64,000 nt of DNA, taken from positions 9,575,501-9,639,500 of the forward strand of contig NZ_LT629775.1 of assembly GCF_900105395.1 (NCBI RefSeq), read 5' to 3'. The stretch is from Streptomyces sp. TLI_053 (GTDB taxonomy: Bacteria; Actinomycetota; Actinomycetes; Streptomycetales; Streptomycetaceae). The position numbers and the translations under genes were made by a program. The notes beneath the pieces are model-generated. The model was not told where the DNA came from. It did not search any database and saw only the letters and a program-made list of their open reading frames with translations. Positions 27,491 to 36,781 of this stretch are shown one piece after another (position 1 is the first letter of the stretch; each line of letters begins with the position of its first letter).

Positions 27491-30400
27491 ATGACCGAGA
27501 GTGACTGGGAGACCGGGGCGGCCGACGCGATCGCCGTCGTCGGCATGGCCTGCCGGGTACCCGGCGCCGACTCCCCGGAGGAGTTCTGGGAGCTGCTGCG
27601 CGACGGCATCGACCCGACCGAGACCGTGCCGAGCGAGCAGTGGCCGGCCGAGGACCGCTGGGTGGGGGTCCGCAAACGGTTCGCCGACCCCGCCCTGTTC
27701 GACGCCGAGTACTTCGGCATGACCCCCGCCGAGGCCGCGCTGACCGATCCCCAGCAGCGGTTCCTGCTGGAGGCGGCCGTCCACGCGCTGGACGACGCCG
27801 CACTCCCGGCCGCGCGGCGCGGCCGCACCGGCGTGTTCGTCGCCCTCAACCACTCCGACTACCTGCTGCGGCACGTCCTGGCCCACCCCGAGGTGGTCGA
27901 CCGGCACGGCTGGCACCGGGTGCTGATGGGCAGCGACCGCGGCTTCACGGCCACCCGGATCGCCTACCGGCTGGGGCTCACCGGCCCCGCGCTCGCGGTG
28001 GACTGCGGCTGCTCCGGCAGCCTCGCGGCCGTCCACCTGGCCTGCCGGGCGCTGCTGGACTACGAGGCCGACACGATGCTGGCCGGCGGCGCCGCCGTCC
28101 GGCCCGAGGACCACGGCTACCAGTACACCGAGGGGGGCATCGTCTCGCCGGACGGCCGGTGCCGACCGTTCTCCGACCGGGCCGAGGGCACCGTCTTCGC
28201 CAGCGGCGTCGGCCTGGTCGTGCTGCGCCGCCTCGACGACGCGCTCGCCGACGGCGACCGGGTGCTGGCGGTGATCCGGGCCAGCGGCATCAACAACGAC
28301 GGCGACCGCAAGAGCGGCTACACCGCGCCCAGCGTCGAGGGGCAGGCCGAGCTGATCGCCGGCGTGCACCGGGACGCGGGGGTGAGCGCCGACCGGATCG
28401 GCTACCTGGAGGCGCACGGCACCGCCACCGCGCTCGGCGACCCGATCGAGGTGGCCGCGCTCACCGAGGCCTTCCGCGCCTCGACCGGCGCGGTCGGCGG
28501 CTGCGCGCTGGGTGCGGTCAAGTCCGCGATCGGTCACCTGGACTCGGCGGCCGGGGTGGCCGGGCTGATCGCCGCCGTGCTGGCGCTGCGCCACCGCACC
28601 CTGCCCGGGGTGCGCGGCTTCGAGCGCCCGAACCCGCACCTGGACCTGGCCACCACCCCGTTCGAGATCGGCGCCGGGAGCCGCCCCTGGCCGGGCGGGG
28701 CGCCGCGGCTGGCCGGGGTCAGCTCCTTCGGCGTCGGCGGCACCAATGTGCACGTGCTGGTCGAGGAGGCCCCCGAGGGTGCCCGGGGCGGACCGGGCGG
28801 CCCGCTCACCCCGTTCGACCGCAAGCGGCACTGGCTGCCGAGCACGCCGCCGCCCCGGCCGCTCCAGGAGGAACCGGGGACCGGCGCGACGGCCCCGGAC
28901 TGGGCGGAGGTGGCGCTCGACCTGTTCGCCGAGGCGCTCGGGACCGGGCGGCCGGAGCCGGACGACGACCTCTTCGTGCTGGGCGGCGACTCCCTGACGG
29001 CCCAGCAGCTGGTCGCCGGCGCCGAGAGCCGCTGGCAGGTCGAGCTGCCGTTCGGCACCTTCCTCGGGGACCCCACGCCCGAACGGCTCGCCGAGCTGCT
29101 CGCCGGGGCGGGCCCCGCACAGTCCGGCGTCGGGTCCGGCGCCGTTCGGTCCGGGGTCGGGGCGGGCTCCGCACAGCCCAGGGTCGGGTCCGGCCCCGCC
29201 GCCGAGCAGCGCGTCCTGCTGCCGGTCAGCGCCCTCCAGGAGCGGTTCCTCTACCTGGCGGAGCTGCCCGGTGCGGCCACCGCCTACCACGTCCCGGTGC
29301 TCGCCGAACTCCGCGGCCCGCTCGACCCGGCCCTGCTGGAACAGGCGCTGGGCGACCTGGTGCGACGGCACGAGGCACTCCGGCTGCGCTACCACCAGAG
29401 CGGCGGACGGCCCGAGTGCGAGGTGGTCGATCCCGGGCCGGTGCCGCTGCCGGTGGTCGAACTCGCCGACGAGCGCGAGCTGGAGCGGGCCGTCACCGAC
29501 CTGCTGGTCCAGCCGCTCCCGCTGGACCGACCGCCCGCCCTGCGCGCCGCACTGCTGCGACTGGGGGAGCGGCGGCACGTCCTGGCGCTCTCGGTGCACC
29601 ACATCTGCGCCGACGCCCGGTCCACCGGGATCCTGCTGGCCGACCTGTACCGGCTGCTGGCCCGCCGGTCCGGCCGTACGCACGCCGAACTGCCGGACCT
29701 GACCGGCCGGCTCGCGGACATGCTGCGCGCCGGTGCGGACTTCCTCGACTCCCCGGCCGCGGACCGCCAACTCGCCTACTGGCGCACCGAACTCGCCGAC
29801 GCGCCGGGCGCGCCCGAACTCCCCGGCGACCGCCCACGGGCCGCCGAACGCCGCTTCCGCGGCGCCCAGCTCGAGTTCACCCTCACCCCCGAGCAGACCG
29901 CGCTGGTCCGCTCCACCGCCCAACGCGCCCGGGTGACGCCGTTCACCGTGGTCCTCGCGGCCTTCGGCACGCTGCTGGGCGGCCTGAGCGGCAGCACCGA
30001 CCTGGTGATCGGGGTACCGGTCTCGGGGCGGCACCGCCCGCAGACCGCCGAGCTGGTCGGCAACTTCGTCAACACCCTGCCGGTGCGCACCGTCCTGGAC
30101 CCGGCCCGCGGCTTCGACGCCCTGCTGGCCGACACCGCCCGCCGCCTGGCCGGCGCCTTCGACCACCAGGACCTGCCCTTCGAGGTGCTCGCCCAGCGCC
30201 TCGGCCGCCCCGGCGAGGACCTGGTCGGCGTGCTCTTCAACCTGCTGGACGGCCAGGCCGAGAGCGAACCGCTGCCGGACCTCGACCTGACCGCGCACCC
30301 GGTGCCCTTCGACCGGCCCTCCAGCCCCTACGAGCTGTCGCTGGACTGGTGGTTCCGGCCCGACGGCACCCTGGGCGGCCGGTTCCTCTACGACACCGAC

Positions 30401-33400
30401 CGGTTCGACCCGGCTACCGTACGCGGCTGGCAGCGCGCCTTCGCCCGTCTATTGGAACGGCTCACCACCGAACTGCAGCGCCCCCTGGCCGAGCAGGACC
30501 CGGCCGGTGGTGACACCGCCGCCGCGCTGAGCGGCCCGGTGGTGACGGTGCCCGACCGGGCAGTGCACGAGGTCGTCGCCGACTGGGCCGAGCGCGATCC
30601 CGACCGGCTCGCCCTGGCCGACGCGGACGAGCACCTGACGTACCGCCGGCTCGACGAGCTGTCCGCCGCGATCGCCCACCTGCTGGCGGACCACGGCGTA
30701 CGCCCGGGCGACCGGGTCGGCCTGGCGCTGCCGCGCGACGCTCGGTCGGTGGCGGCCGTGCTCGGCGTGCTGCGGGCGGGCGCCGCCGCCGTGCCGCTCG
30801 ACCTGACGCTGCCGACCGCCCGGCTCGCCCTGATGGCCGAGGACTGCGCACCCGCCGTCGTCCTGCACGACGGGCCCGTGCCGCCCGCCTTCGCCACCGC
30901 CCTGCGCACCGTCGAACTGCCCCCCGTCAAGGCACTGCCGGCCGGCCCCCGGCCGTTCGCCGCGGTCCCGGTGCCCGGATCGGCCACCGCGTACCTGACC
31001 TACACCAGCGGGACGACCGGCCGGCCGAAGGGCATCGTCTTCCCGCACCGGGCGCTCGCCAACCTGATCCACTGGGAGACCGGGGGCCACACCCGGGCGC
31101 TGCGCTGGCTGCAGTTCGCCTCGCTCGGCTTCGACGCGGCCTTCCACGAGATCTTCGCGGCGCTGTGCGCCGGCGGCTCGCTGCACGTGGCCGACGAGGA
31201 GACCCGTCACGACCACGAACTGCTCGCCGACTTCGTCGCCGAGCACCGGGTGGAGAAGGCGATCCTCCCGGTCTCGCTGCTGCACTCGCTGGCCGCGGTC
31301 TTCCACGACCGGCCCGAGCGGTTCGCCGGCCTGCGGGAGATCGCCACCACCGGCGAGCAACTGCGGCTCACCGACCGCACCGTCGCCTTCCTCACCGCAC
31401 TGCCCGACTGCGCACTGGTCAACAACTACGGCCCCGCCGAGACCCATGTGGTCACCTCCTACCGGTTCACCGGCCCGAGCACGCGGTGGCCCCGGCACGC
31501 CCCGATCGGCCGCCCGATCCAGAACGTGCGGCTCTCGCTGGCCCGCCCGGGAGGCCTGCCGGTCGTCCCGGGAGCGGTGGGCCGGCTCGACATCGCCGGC
31601 CCGTGCACCGCGGACGGCTACCTGGGGCTGCCCGAGCTGACCGCCGAGCGCTTCCCCCGCCTGGCCGGGCGGCCCGGCTACCGCTCCGGCGACCGGGTCC
31701 GACTTCTGCCCTCCGGAGACCTGGAGTTCCTGGGCCGGGACGACCAGCAGCTGAAGATCCGCGGCCACCGGGTCGAGCCGGCCGAGATCGACCTGGCGCT
31801 GCGCCGGGTCCCCGGGGTGCAGGACGTCGCGCTGGCCGTGCGCGGGGAGGCGGGGGAGCGGCGGATCGACGCCTACCTGGTCGCCGCCGGCCCCGCCGAC
31901 GACCTGGCCGCACGGGCCCGGGCCGTGCTCACGGCCGAACTGCCCGCCGCCTTCGTACCCGCCACCTTCACCCTGCTCGACGCCCTGCCGGTCAACGCCA
32001 ACGGCAAGGTCGACACCGCGCGGCTGCCCGCGCCCGGAAGCCGTGCCCCGGGCGCTGCCCCCGTCGCCGGAAGCCGGGCCCCCGCGGCTGTCCCCGGTGC
32101 GACCCCCGCCGCCGCACCGGACGTGCCGGAAGCCGTGCTCGACGCCTTCCGCACCGCCCTGGAACAGCCCGGGCTGGGGCCCGACGAGGACTTCTTCGCC
32201 GCCGGTGGACACTCGCTGCTGGCCGCCCGGCTGGTGCACGCGCTGCGCCACCGGCTGGCCGGGGCACTCACCGTCGCCGAGCTCTACCGGCACCCGAGCC
32301 CGCGGGCCGTCGCCCGGCTGCTGGCGGGGCGGCCGTCGACACGGGCCGACGACGCTTCCGTCGGGCTCGGGCTCGGGCTCGGGCTCGAGCCGCTGCCGCA
32401 GGCCGCGCTGCCCGCCGTCCTGCCACCGGGCCTGCGGGAGACCGCGGCCACCACCTCCCCGCGCGCCCAGAAGACCTTCGTGCTGGAACTCGCCGAGGAG
32501 GTGGACCTGCCCCGGCTGACCGCGGCGGCACACCTGCTGACCCACCAGCACAGCGCCCTGCGGCTGACCACCGACGGGCCGACCGGCCGACCGCGGCTGC
32601 GCCCGGCCGAGGAGCCGGCGAGCCCGGTCCGCGCGCTGCGCCTCCCCGAGCGGCCGACGCCGGCCGACCCGGCCGAGTGGCTGCGCGCCACCGCCCGGCA
32701 GGACCTGATCGACCCGGGCACCGGGCCGCTCTGGCGCCTGCACACCGCGGGCCGGCTGATCGCCCTGACGGTGCACCTGGCCGCACTCGACGGGCTCGGC
32801 CTCCAGGTGCTGGAACGCGACCTTCTCGCCGCCTACCACCGGCCCGAACCCCTCGACCCCGCCGCCCGGCCCGACCCCGGCTACCCGCGCTACCTCGCCT
32901 GGCGCGGCGCGCTGGTCGGCACCCCGCGCGCCGCCGAGGCGGCCGCCGCCTGGCGCCGTCTGCAGAACGGGCTGCCGTCCGGCCCCGCGGGGGAACCGGC
33001 CCGGCCCGCAGCGGAGCCGGTCCCAGTGGGCCGGGCCGGGTGGACGCCCGGGCCCGAGCTGCGGGCCGCCCTGCTGGCCCGTGCCGCCGAGCACGCCACC
33101 TCGCCCTTCGCCCTGCACCTGGCCGCGCTCGCCACCGCCCTGAGCCGCACCGAGCAGCGGCCCGGGGGTTGCGTGTCGGTGCCGCTGGACGGCCGCGTCC
33201 ACCCGGAACTCGGCGAATCCGTCGGGGCGTTCGCCAACGTGGTGCCACTGCCGGTACCCGTGGCGGCGGACCGGCCGCCGCACGTCCTGCTGGACCGGCT
33301 GAAGCCGGTGCTGGCCGAACTGGAGCGGCTGCGCGCCGTGCCGTACACCGACCTGGCGGCGGCGGACCCGGAGCTCGCCGCACCCGGCCTGCCGCAGGTC

Positions 33401-33685
33401 CGGTTCGGCTACGCCTGGGACGACGGGCGGGAGCCCGAGGGCGCCCGCTGGATCGAGTCCCCGGACCCCGAGCCGACCCACCGCCTCGACCTGGCGGTGC
33501 GGGACGGCGTCGCCGGGTTCAGCACCACAGTGCTCGCCGCCGACGGGCCCGAGGCCGCCGAACGGCTGCTGACGGCCTATCGGCAGGCGCTCTACGCACT
33601 GCTCTTCGAGGCCCCGGCCGAGCCGGTCGAGACCTTGGTCGCCACCCCGTCACCCGCCACCTCCCAGCATCGGAGCACCCGCTGA
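27491..33685 (+). CDS. Hybrid PKS-NRPS: KS-ACP-C-A-PCP-C(degenerate)
   Basis: 2064 residues from the ATG at 27491 (ggagagcgac upstream). KS about 10-425: Cys174 in VDCGCSGSLAAVH, H309 in EAHGTATALGDP (usual HGTGT), H349 in IGHLDSAAG. No AT: the KS runs into PFDRKRHWLP, the post-AT linker, then ACP with VLGGDSLTAQ (S501). C about 575-1010 with VHHICADA (H703, H704, D708). A about 1030-1520: YTSGTTGRPKG, FDAAFHEIF, NNYGPAETHVV; the A4/A5 style is that of proline-type domains, with pocket D-A-H-I-A-T-N-V-V-K, unassigned. PCP with AAGGHSLLAA (S1575). Final C-like domain about 1640-2040: HHxxxDG reads HLAALDG (H1762, L1763, D1767), missing the catalytic His. No thioesterase. Confidence 0.92.
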   Translation: MTESDWETGAADAIAVVGMACRVPGADSPEEFWELLRDGIDPTETVPSEQWPAEDRWVGVRKRFADPALFDAEYFGMTPAEAALTDPQQRFLLEAAVHALDDAALPAARRGRTGVFVALNHSDYLLRHVLAHPEVVDRHGWHRVLMGSDRGFTATRIAYRLGLTGPALAVDCGCSGSLAAVHLACRALLDYEADTMLAGGAAVRPEDHGYQYTEGGIVSPDGRCRPFSDRAEGTVFASGVGLVVLRRLDDALADGDRVLAVIRASGINNDGDRKSGYTAPSVEGQAELIAGVHRDAGVSADRIGYLEAHGTATALGDPIEVAALTEAFRASTGAVGGCALGAVKSAIGHLDSAAGVAGLIAAVLALRHRTLPGVRGFERPNPHLDLATTPFEIGAGSRPWPGGAPRLAGVSSFGVGGTNVHVLVEEAPEGARGGPGGPLTPFDRKRHWLPSTPPPRPLQEEPGTGATAPDWAEVALDLFAEALGTGRPEPDDDLFVLGGDSLTAQQLVAGAESRWQVELPFGTFLGDPTPERLAELLAGAGPAQSGVGSGAVRSGVGAGSAQPRVGSGPAAEQRVLLPVSALQERFLYLAELPGAATAYHVPVLAELRGPLDPALLEQALGDLVRRHEALRLRYHQSGGRPECEVVDPGPVPLPVVELADERELERAVTDLLVQPLPLDRPPALRAALLRLGERRHVLALSVHHICADARSTGILLADLYRLLARRSGRTHAELPDLTGRLADMLRAGADFLDSPAADRQLAYWRTELADAPGAPELPGDRPRAAERRFRGAQLEFTLTPEQTALVRSTAQRARVTPFTVVLAAFGTLLGGLSGSTDLVIGVPVSGRHRPQTAELVGNFVNTLPVRTVLDPARGFDALLADTARRLAGAFDHQDLPFEVLAQRLGRPGEDLVGVLFNLLDGQAESEPLPDLDLTAHPVPFDRPSSPYELSLDWWFRPDGTLGGRFLYDTDRFDPATVRGWQRAFARLLERLTTELQRPLAEQDPAGGDTAAALSGPVVTVPDRAVHEVVADWAERDPDRLALADADEHLTYRRLDELSAAIAHLLADHGVRPGDRVGLALPRDARSVAAVLGVLRAGAAAVPLDLTLPTARLALMAEDCAPAVVLHDGPVPPAFATALRTVELPPVKALPAGPRPFAAVPVPGSATAYLTYTSGTTGRPKGIVFPHRALANLIHWETGGHTRALRWLQFASLGFDAAFHEIFAALCAGGSLHVADEETRHDHELLADFVAEHRVEKAILPVSLLHSLAAVFHDRPERFAGLREIATTGEQLRLTDRTVAFLTALPDCALVNNYGPAETHVVTSYRFTGPSTRWPRHAPIGRPIQNVRLSLARPGGLPVVPGAVGRLDIAGPCTADGYLGLPELTAERFPRLAGRPGYRSGDRVRLLPSGDLEFLGRDDQQLKIRGHRVEPAEIDLALRRVPGVQDVALAVRGEAGERRIDAYLVAAGPADDLAARARAVLTAELPAAFVPATFTLLDALPVNANGKVDTARLPAPGSRAPGAAPVAGSRAPAAVPGATPAAAPDVPEAVLDAFRTALEQPGLGPDEDFFAAGGHSLLAARLVHALRHRLAGALTVAELYRHPSPRAVARLLAGRPSTRADDASVGLGLGLGLEPLPQAALPAVLPPGLRETAATTSPRAQKTFVLELAEEVDLPRLTAAAHLLTHQHSALRLTTDGPTGRPRLRPAEEPASPVRALRLPERPTPADPAEWLRATARQDLIDPGTGPLWRLHTAGRLIALTVHLAALDGLGLQVLERDLLAAYHRPEPLDPAARPDPGYPRYLAWRGALVGTPRAAEAAAAWRRLQNGLPSGPAGEPARPAAEPVPVGRAGWTPGPELRAALLARAAEHATSPFALHLAALATALSRTEQRPGGCVSVPLDGRVHPELGESVGAFANVVPLPVPVAADRPPHVLLDRLKPVLAELERLRAVPYTDLAAADPELAAPGLPQVRFGYAWDDGREPEGARWIESPDPEPTHRLDLAVRDGVAGFSTTVLAADGPEAAERLLTAYRQALYALLFEAPAEPVETLVATPSPATSQHRSTR

Positions 33686-34716
33686 TGAAGTTCAGCCTCT
33701 TCTTCTTCGCCACCGGCGACGCGCCGACCGAGCAGTACCGGCTGCTGCTGGACGCCGCACGGTTCGCCGACGCCGAGGGACTGGCCGCCGTCTGGACCCC
33801 CGAGCGGCACTTCCACGAGTTCGGCGCCCCGTTCCCCAACCCGGCGGTCACCGGTGCCGCCGTCGCCGCCGTGACCGGCCGCGTCGAGGTGCGGGCCGGC
33901 AGCGTGGTGCTGCCGCTGCACGACCCGCTGCGGGTGGCCGAGGAGTGGGCGGTGGTGGACCGGATCTCCGGCGGCCGCGCCGGGGTGGCGCTGGCCTCCG
34001 GCTGGAACCCGCAGGACTTCGTGCTCGCCCCCGAGGTGTTCGACCGCCGCAAGGAGGTGCTCCGCGAGCACCTGGCGGACGTACGGGCGCTGTGGGCGGG
34101 GGAGACCGTCACCCGCACCGGCCCGGACGGGGTGAGCCACCGGGTACGCACCCATCCGCGGCCCGTGCGCGGTGAACTGCCGCTGTGGATCACCGCGGCG
34201 GGGTCACCGGCCACGTTCGGGCTGGCGGGGGAGCTGGGCACCGGCGTGCTGACCCATCTGCTCGGGCAGAGCACCGCGGACCTCGCCGAGCGGCTGGCCG
34301 ACTACGGGACCGCCCTGGAGGAGCACGGCCACCCGCCGCAGGCGGAGCGGGTCGCGGTGATGCTGCACACCCACCTGGACCACGATCCGGCGGCGGCCCT
34401 GGACCGGGCCCGCGCGCCGCTCAAGGAGTACCTGCGCTCCTCGCTCGACCTGTTCGGCCTCCGCCGGCCCGAGACGGCGCCGGTCGGCACCGCGGCGGAG
34501 GCCGATCTGGACGACCTGCTGGAGATCGCCTTCGAGCGGTTCGTCCCCTCCTGTCTGATCGGCTCGCCGGAGACCGCGCTGCCGCTGGTCACCGAACTGG
34601 CCGAGCTCGGTGTGGACGAGATCGCCTGCCTGATCGACTTCGGCCTGCCGACCGACCAGGTACTGGCGGGCCTCCAGGCTCTGGCCGCGCTCAACCGGGC
34701 CTGCGCCGGGCTCTGA
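33685..34716 (+). CDS. Luciferase-like flavin monooxygenase (natural-product type)
   Basis: 343 residues; the ATG overlaps the TGA of the hybrid gene by one base, so the two are coupled. The start MKFSLFFFATGDAPTEQYRL and the phrases AVWTPERHFHEFG, SVVLPLHDPLRVAEEWAVVD and VALASGWNPQDFVL are hallmarks of the LLM subfamily found beside or within NRPS/PKS modules (the MupA-like, 'natural product biosynthesis' LLM group). These FMN-dependent enzymes hydroxylate or oxidise carrier-bound chains. It probably acts in cis on the product of this line. Complete and in the usual size range. Confidence 0.93.
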   Translation: MKFSLFFFATGDAPTEQYRLLLDAARFADAEGLAAVWTPERHFHEFGAPFPNPAVTGAAVAAVTGRVEVRAGSVVLPLHDPLRVAEEWAVVDRISGGRAGVALASGWNPQDFVLAPEVFDRRKEVLREHLADVRALWAGETVTRTGPDGVSHRVRTHPRPVRGELPLWITAAGSPATFGLAGELGTGVLTHLLGQSTADLAERLADYGTALEEHGHPPQAERVAVMLHTHLDHDPAAALDRARAPLKEYLRSSLDLFGLRRPETAPVGTAAEADLDDLLEIAFERFVPSCLIGSPETALPLVTELAELGVDEIACLIDFGLPTDQVLAGLQALAALNRACAGL

Positions 34717-34832
34717 ACGGTGCCTGCCCGTTCGTCCCGCTCCGCCGGTCACTCCCGCTCGGCCTGTCCGTCCTGTCCTGCCCGCCCCGCTCGCCCTCTC
34801 CCCGTCCGCACACTCGCCCCAGGAGCCACCCC

Positions 34833-36203
34833 GTGACCGACACAGCGACCGACACCGATCCCGCACCCGGGTTCGTCGGCCATCTGGTCAAGATCGCCAA
34901 CACCGCGGCCCCCCTCTACGTCTCGATGATCGTCTCCTCGGCCGCCGCCCTGGTCGACACCGCCGTACTGGGCCGGCACGCCACGGCCACGCTGGCGGCG
35001 TTCGGCGTCACCATGGCCGTCTACGGCCCGGCCACCGCGGCCATCGCGGGCAGCATGCGCGGTGTGATGCCGTTCGTGACCGAGCACGCCGACCGGCCGG
35101 TCGAGCTGAAGCGGGTGGTGCGCAACGGCTTCTGGCTGGGTGTGGCCACCGGCCTGCTCGGCGCCGTCGCGGTGGCGCTGGTGCCGCTGATCGGGCGGGC
35201 CGGCGGCGTACCGCGCACGACGCTGGACCAGCTCGGCGCCCTCCCCTGGCTGCTGGCGCTCAGCGCCCTCTTCACCGCGATCGACAGCGCGGCCTCCGCC
35301 ACGCTGATCGGGCTCGACCGCGCCAAGGTGGTCATGCGGGCGGGCCTGGCGGGCACCGCGGCCGCGCTGGTGCTCTCCCCGCTGCTGGTGATCGGGATCG
35401 GTCCGGTCCCCTCCCTGGGCCTGGCGGGAGCCGGTGTGGCGATGGCCGCCTCCACCGGCATCAACGCGGCCGTCGCCCAGGTGGCGCTGCGCCGGATGCC
35501 GAAGCTGCGGCAGCCCGCCACCGGGCCGGTGCGGGTGCGCGAGGTGGTGGAGCTGGCCAGGGTCGGCCTCCCGCTGGCGACCACCGTGCTGATCAAGTTC
35601 GCCGTGCTGGGCGTGCTGGCCTTCGTGGCCGCGAGGGTCAGCACCCAGGCGGCCGCGGCCCATTCGGTGGCGCTCTCGCTGGTGAACCTGATGTTCACCG
35701 CCGCCGTCGCGGTGGGCCAGGCGACCATCCCGCTGGTCGCCGAGCGGCACGGGGCCGGTGACCTGGTGGGCCTGCGGCTGCGGGTGCGGGCCGGACTGGT
35801 GGTGTCCGGGCTGGCCGTGGTGCTGCTCGGCGGGCTGCTGGTCGCCGTGCACGGCCCGGTGCTCGGAATCTTCAGCTCCGACCCGGTGATCCACACCCGG
35901 GTGACCGACCTGCTGCCGCTGATCCTGCTCGCGGTGCTGGCGGACGCGCTGCAGGCGCTGCTGGGCTTCGGGATGATCGGCGTCAAGCGGACCTTCCCGA
36001 GCATGGTCTGCTTCGCGGTCTGCTACGGCGTGCTCGCCCTGGTGGCCGGGCCGGCCGGCTCACTGGGCGGCCTCACCGCGCTCTGGGCCACCCTGGCGGT
36101 GGCCAACCTGGTCCTGGTCGCGGCCCAGGGCTGGTGCTTCCTGCGACAGAGCGCGCTCGCCGTCGCCACCGTGCGGGTGCAGCGGCCGGTGCCGGTGCAC
36201 TGA
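34833..36203 (+). CDS. MATE-family exporter
   Basis: 456 residues from a GTG at 34833 with aggag 8 bases upstream. About 12 hydrophobic helices fall into two similar halves; the first contains NTAAPLYVSMIVSSAAALVD and the phrase VDTAVLGRHA, both typical of MATE transporters, and the second has LPLATTVLIKFAVLGVLAFV. MATE proteins use ion gradients to export drugs and secondary metabolites. As the last gene of the cluster strand, before a strong terminator, it is the likely product exporter or self-protection gene. The 116 bases before it hold no gene. Confidence 0.92.
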   Translation: MTDTATDTDPAPGFVGHLVKIANTAAPLYVSMIVSSAAALVDTAVLGRHATATLAAFGVTMAVYGPATAAIAGSMRGVMPFVTEHADRPVELKRVVRNGFWLGVATGLLGAVAVALVPLIGRAGGVPRTTLDQLGALPWLLALSALFTAIDSAASATLIGLDRAKVVMRAGLAGTAAALVLSPLLVIGIGPVPSLGLAGAGVAMAASTGINAAVAQVALRRMPKLRQPATGPVRVREVVELARVGLPLATTVLIKFAVLGVLAFVAARVSTQAAAAHSVALSLVNLMFTAAVAVGQATIPLVAERHGAGDLVGLRLRVRAGLVVSGLAVVLLGGLLVAVHGPVLGIFSSDPVIHTRVTDLLPLILLAVLADALQALLGFGMIGVKRTFPSMVCFAVCYGVLALVAGPAGSLGGLTALWATLAVANLVLVAAQGWCFLRQSALAVATVRVQRPVPVH

Positions 36204-36206
36204 CGG

Positions 36207-36266
36207 CCCGCGACGACGGCGGGGCCCGTCCGGTACGCACCGGACGGGCCCCGCCGTCGTCGCGGG
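36207..36266 (+). terminator. Very strong hairpin ending the cluster operon
   Basis: A perfect 27-base inverted repeat (36207-36233 with 36240-36266) with a 6-base spacer tacgca, whose outer t-a can pair too. It starts 4 bases after the MATE stop. It would form an unusually long, GC-rich stem and should stop transcription from both sides. Confidence 0.92.
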
Positions 36267-36289
36267 GAGCACGTATCCGGATGCCAGGC

Positions 36290-36610
36290 TCTCGGCTGTC
36301 GTTGTGAGTTCTCTTGGGGAGAAGATGTCGTTCGGCCCGGGCAGTCGCAGGCGGAGGAACAGCGTCGGCCCATCCTCGCCGAGCGCCGCCGAGCCGGCCG
36401 CCAGACCGAGCGTCGGGCCGACCGCGTAGGGCTCCAGCAGCGCGGCGGACAGCTCACGTGGACCACTGGGCCCGCACCGGGCGTCGGGCCGAGTCCGTCC
36501 GCCAGTGCCAGGACCGGGCCCCGAACCAGCGTCCAGCCGATCCGCGCCAGGTCCGGCCGCCGCGGGGCCGCCAGGACCAGCGCGGTCCGCGCATCCGCTG
36601 ACGCGAAGCC
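36290..36610 (-). pseudogene. Decayed reading frame, unknown family
   Basis: On the minus strand, one frame reads protein-like sequence (TALVLAAPRRPDLARIGWTL, VRGPVLALADGLGPTP) and a second frame continues it (ELSAALLEPYAVGPTLGLAA, then DGPTLFLRLRLPGPNDIF). The switch near 36465 suggests a frameshifted remnant. No start and no clear end are visible; the second frame runs into the terminator. I do not recognise the family. It fills most of the 578-base gap after the MATE gene. Confidence 0.35.
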
Positions 36611-36781
36611 GGGGCCGTGTTGTCCGGGTCGGCGCGGGGGCGGGCCCGGCCCGCTTTGTCGCAGGTGGGTGGCCCTGGGGGTGGTGCGGCGTGTCGATCC
36701 GGCGGTGCGGTGGGGCTTCTGTCGAAATGAGGGACGGTGGTCGTTCCGGCCGCCGTCCCCTCCCACGTCTGGTGGTAGTCC

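Noticed and set aside
25496..30298. 1600-residue open frame antisense to the NRPS and hybrid genes
   Set aside because: Composition and lack of motifs show a shadow of the real plus-strand genes.
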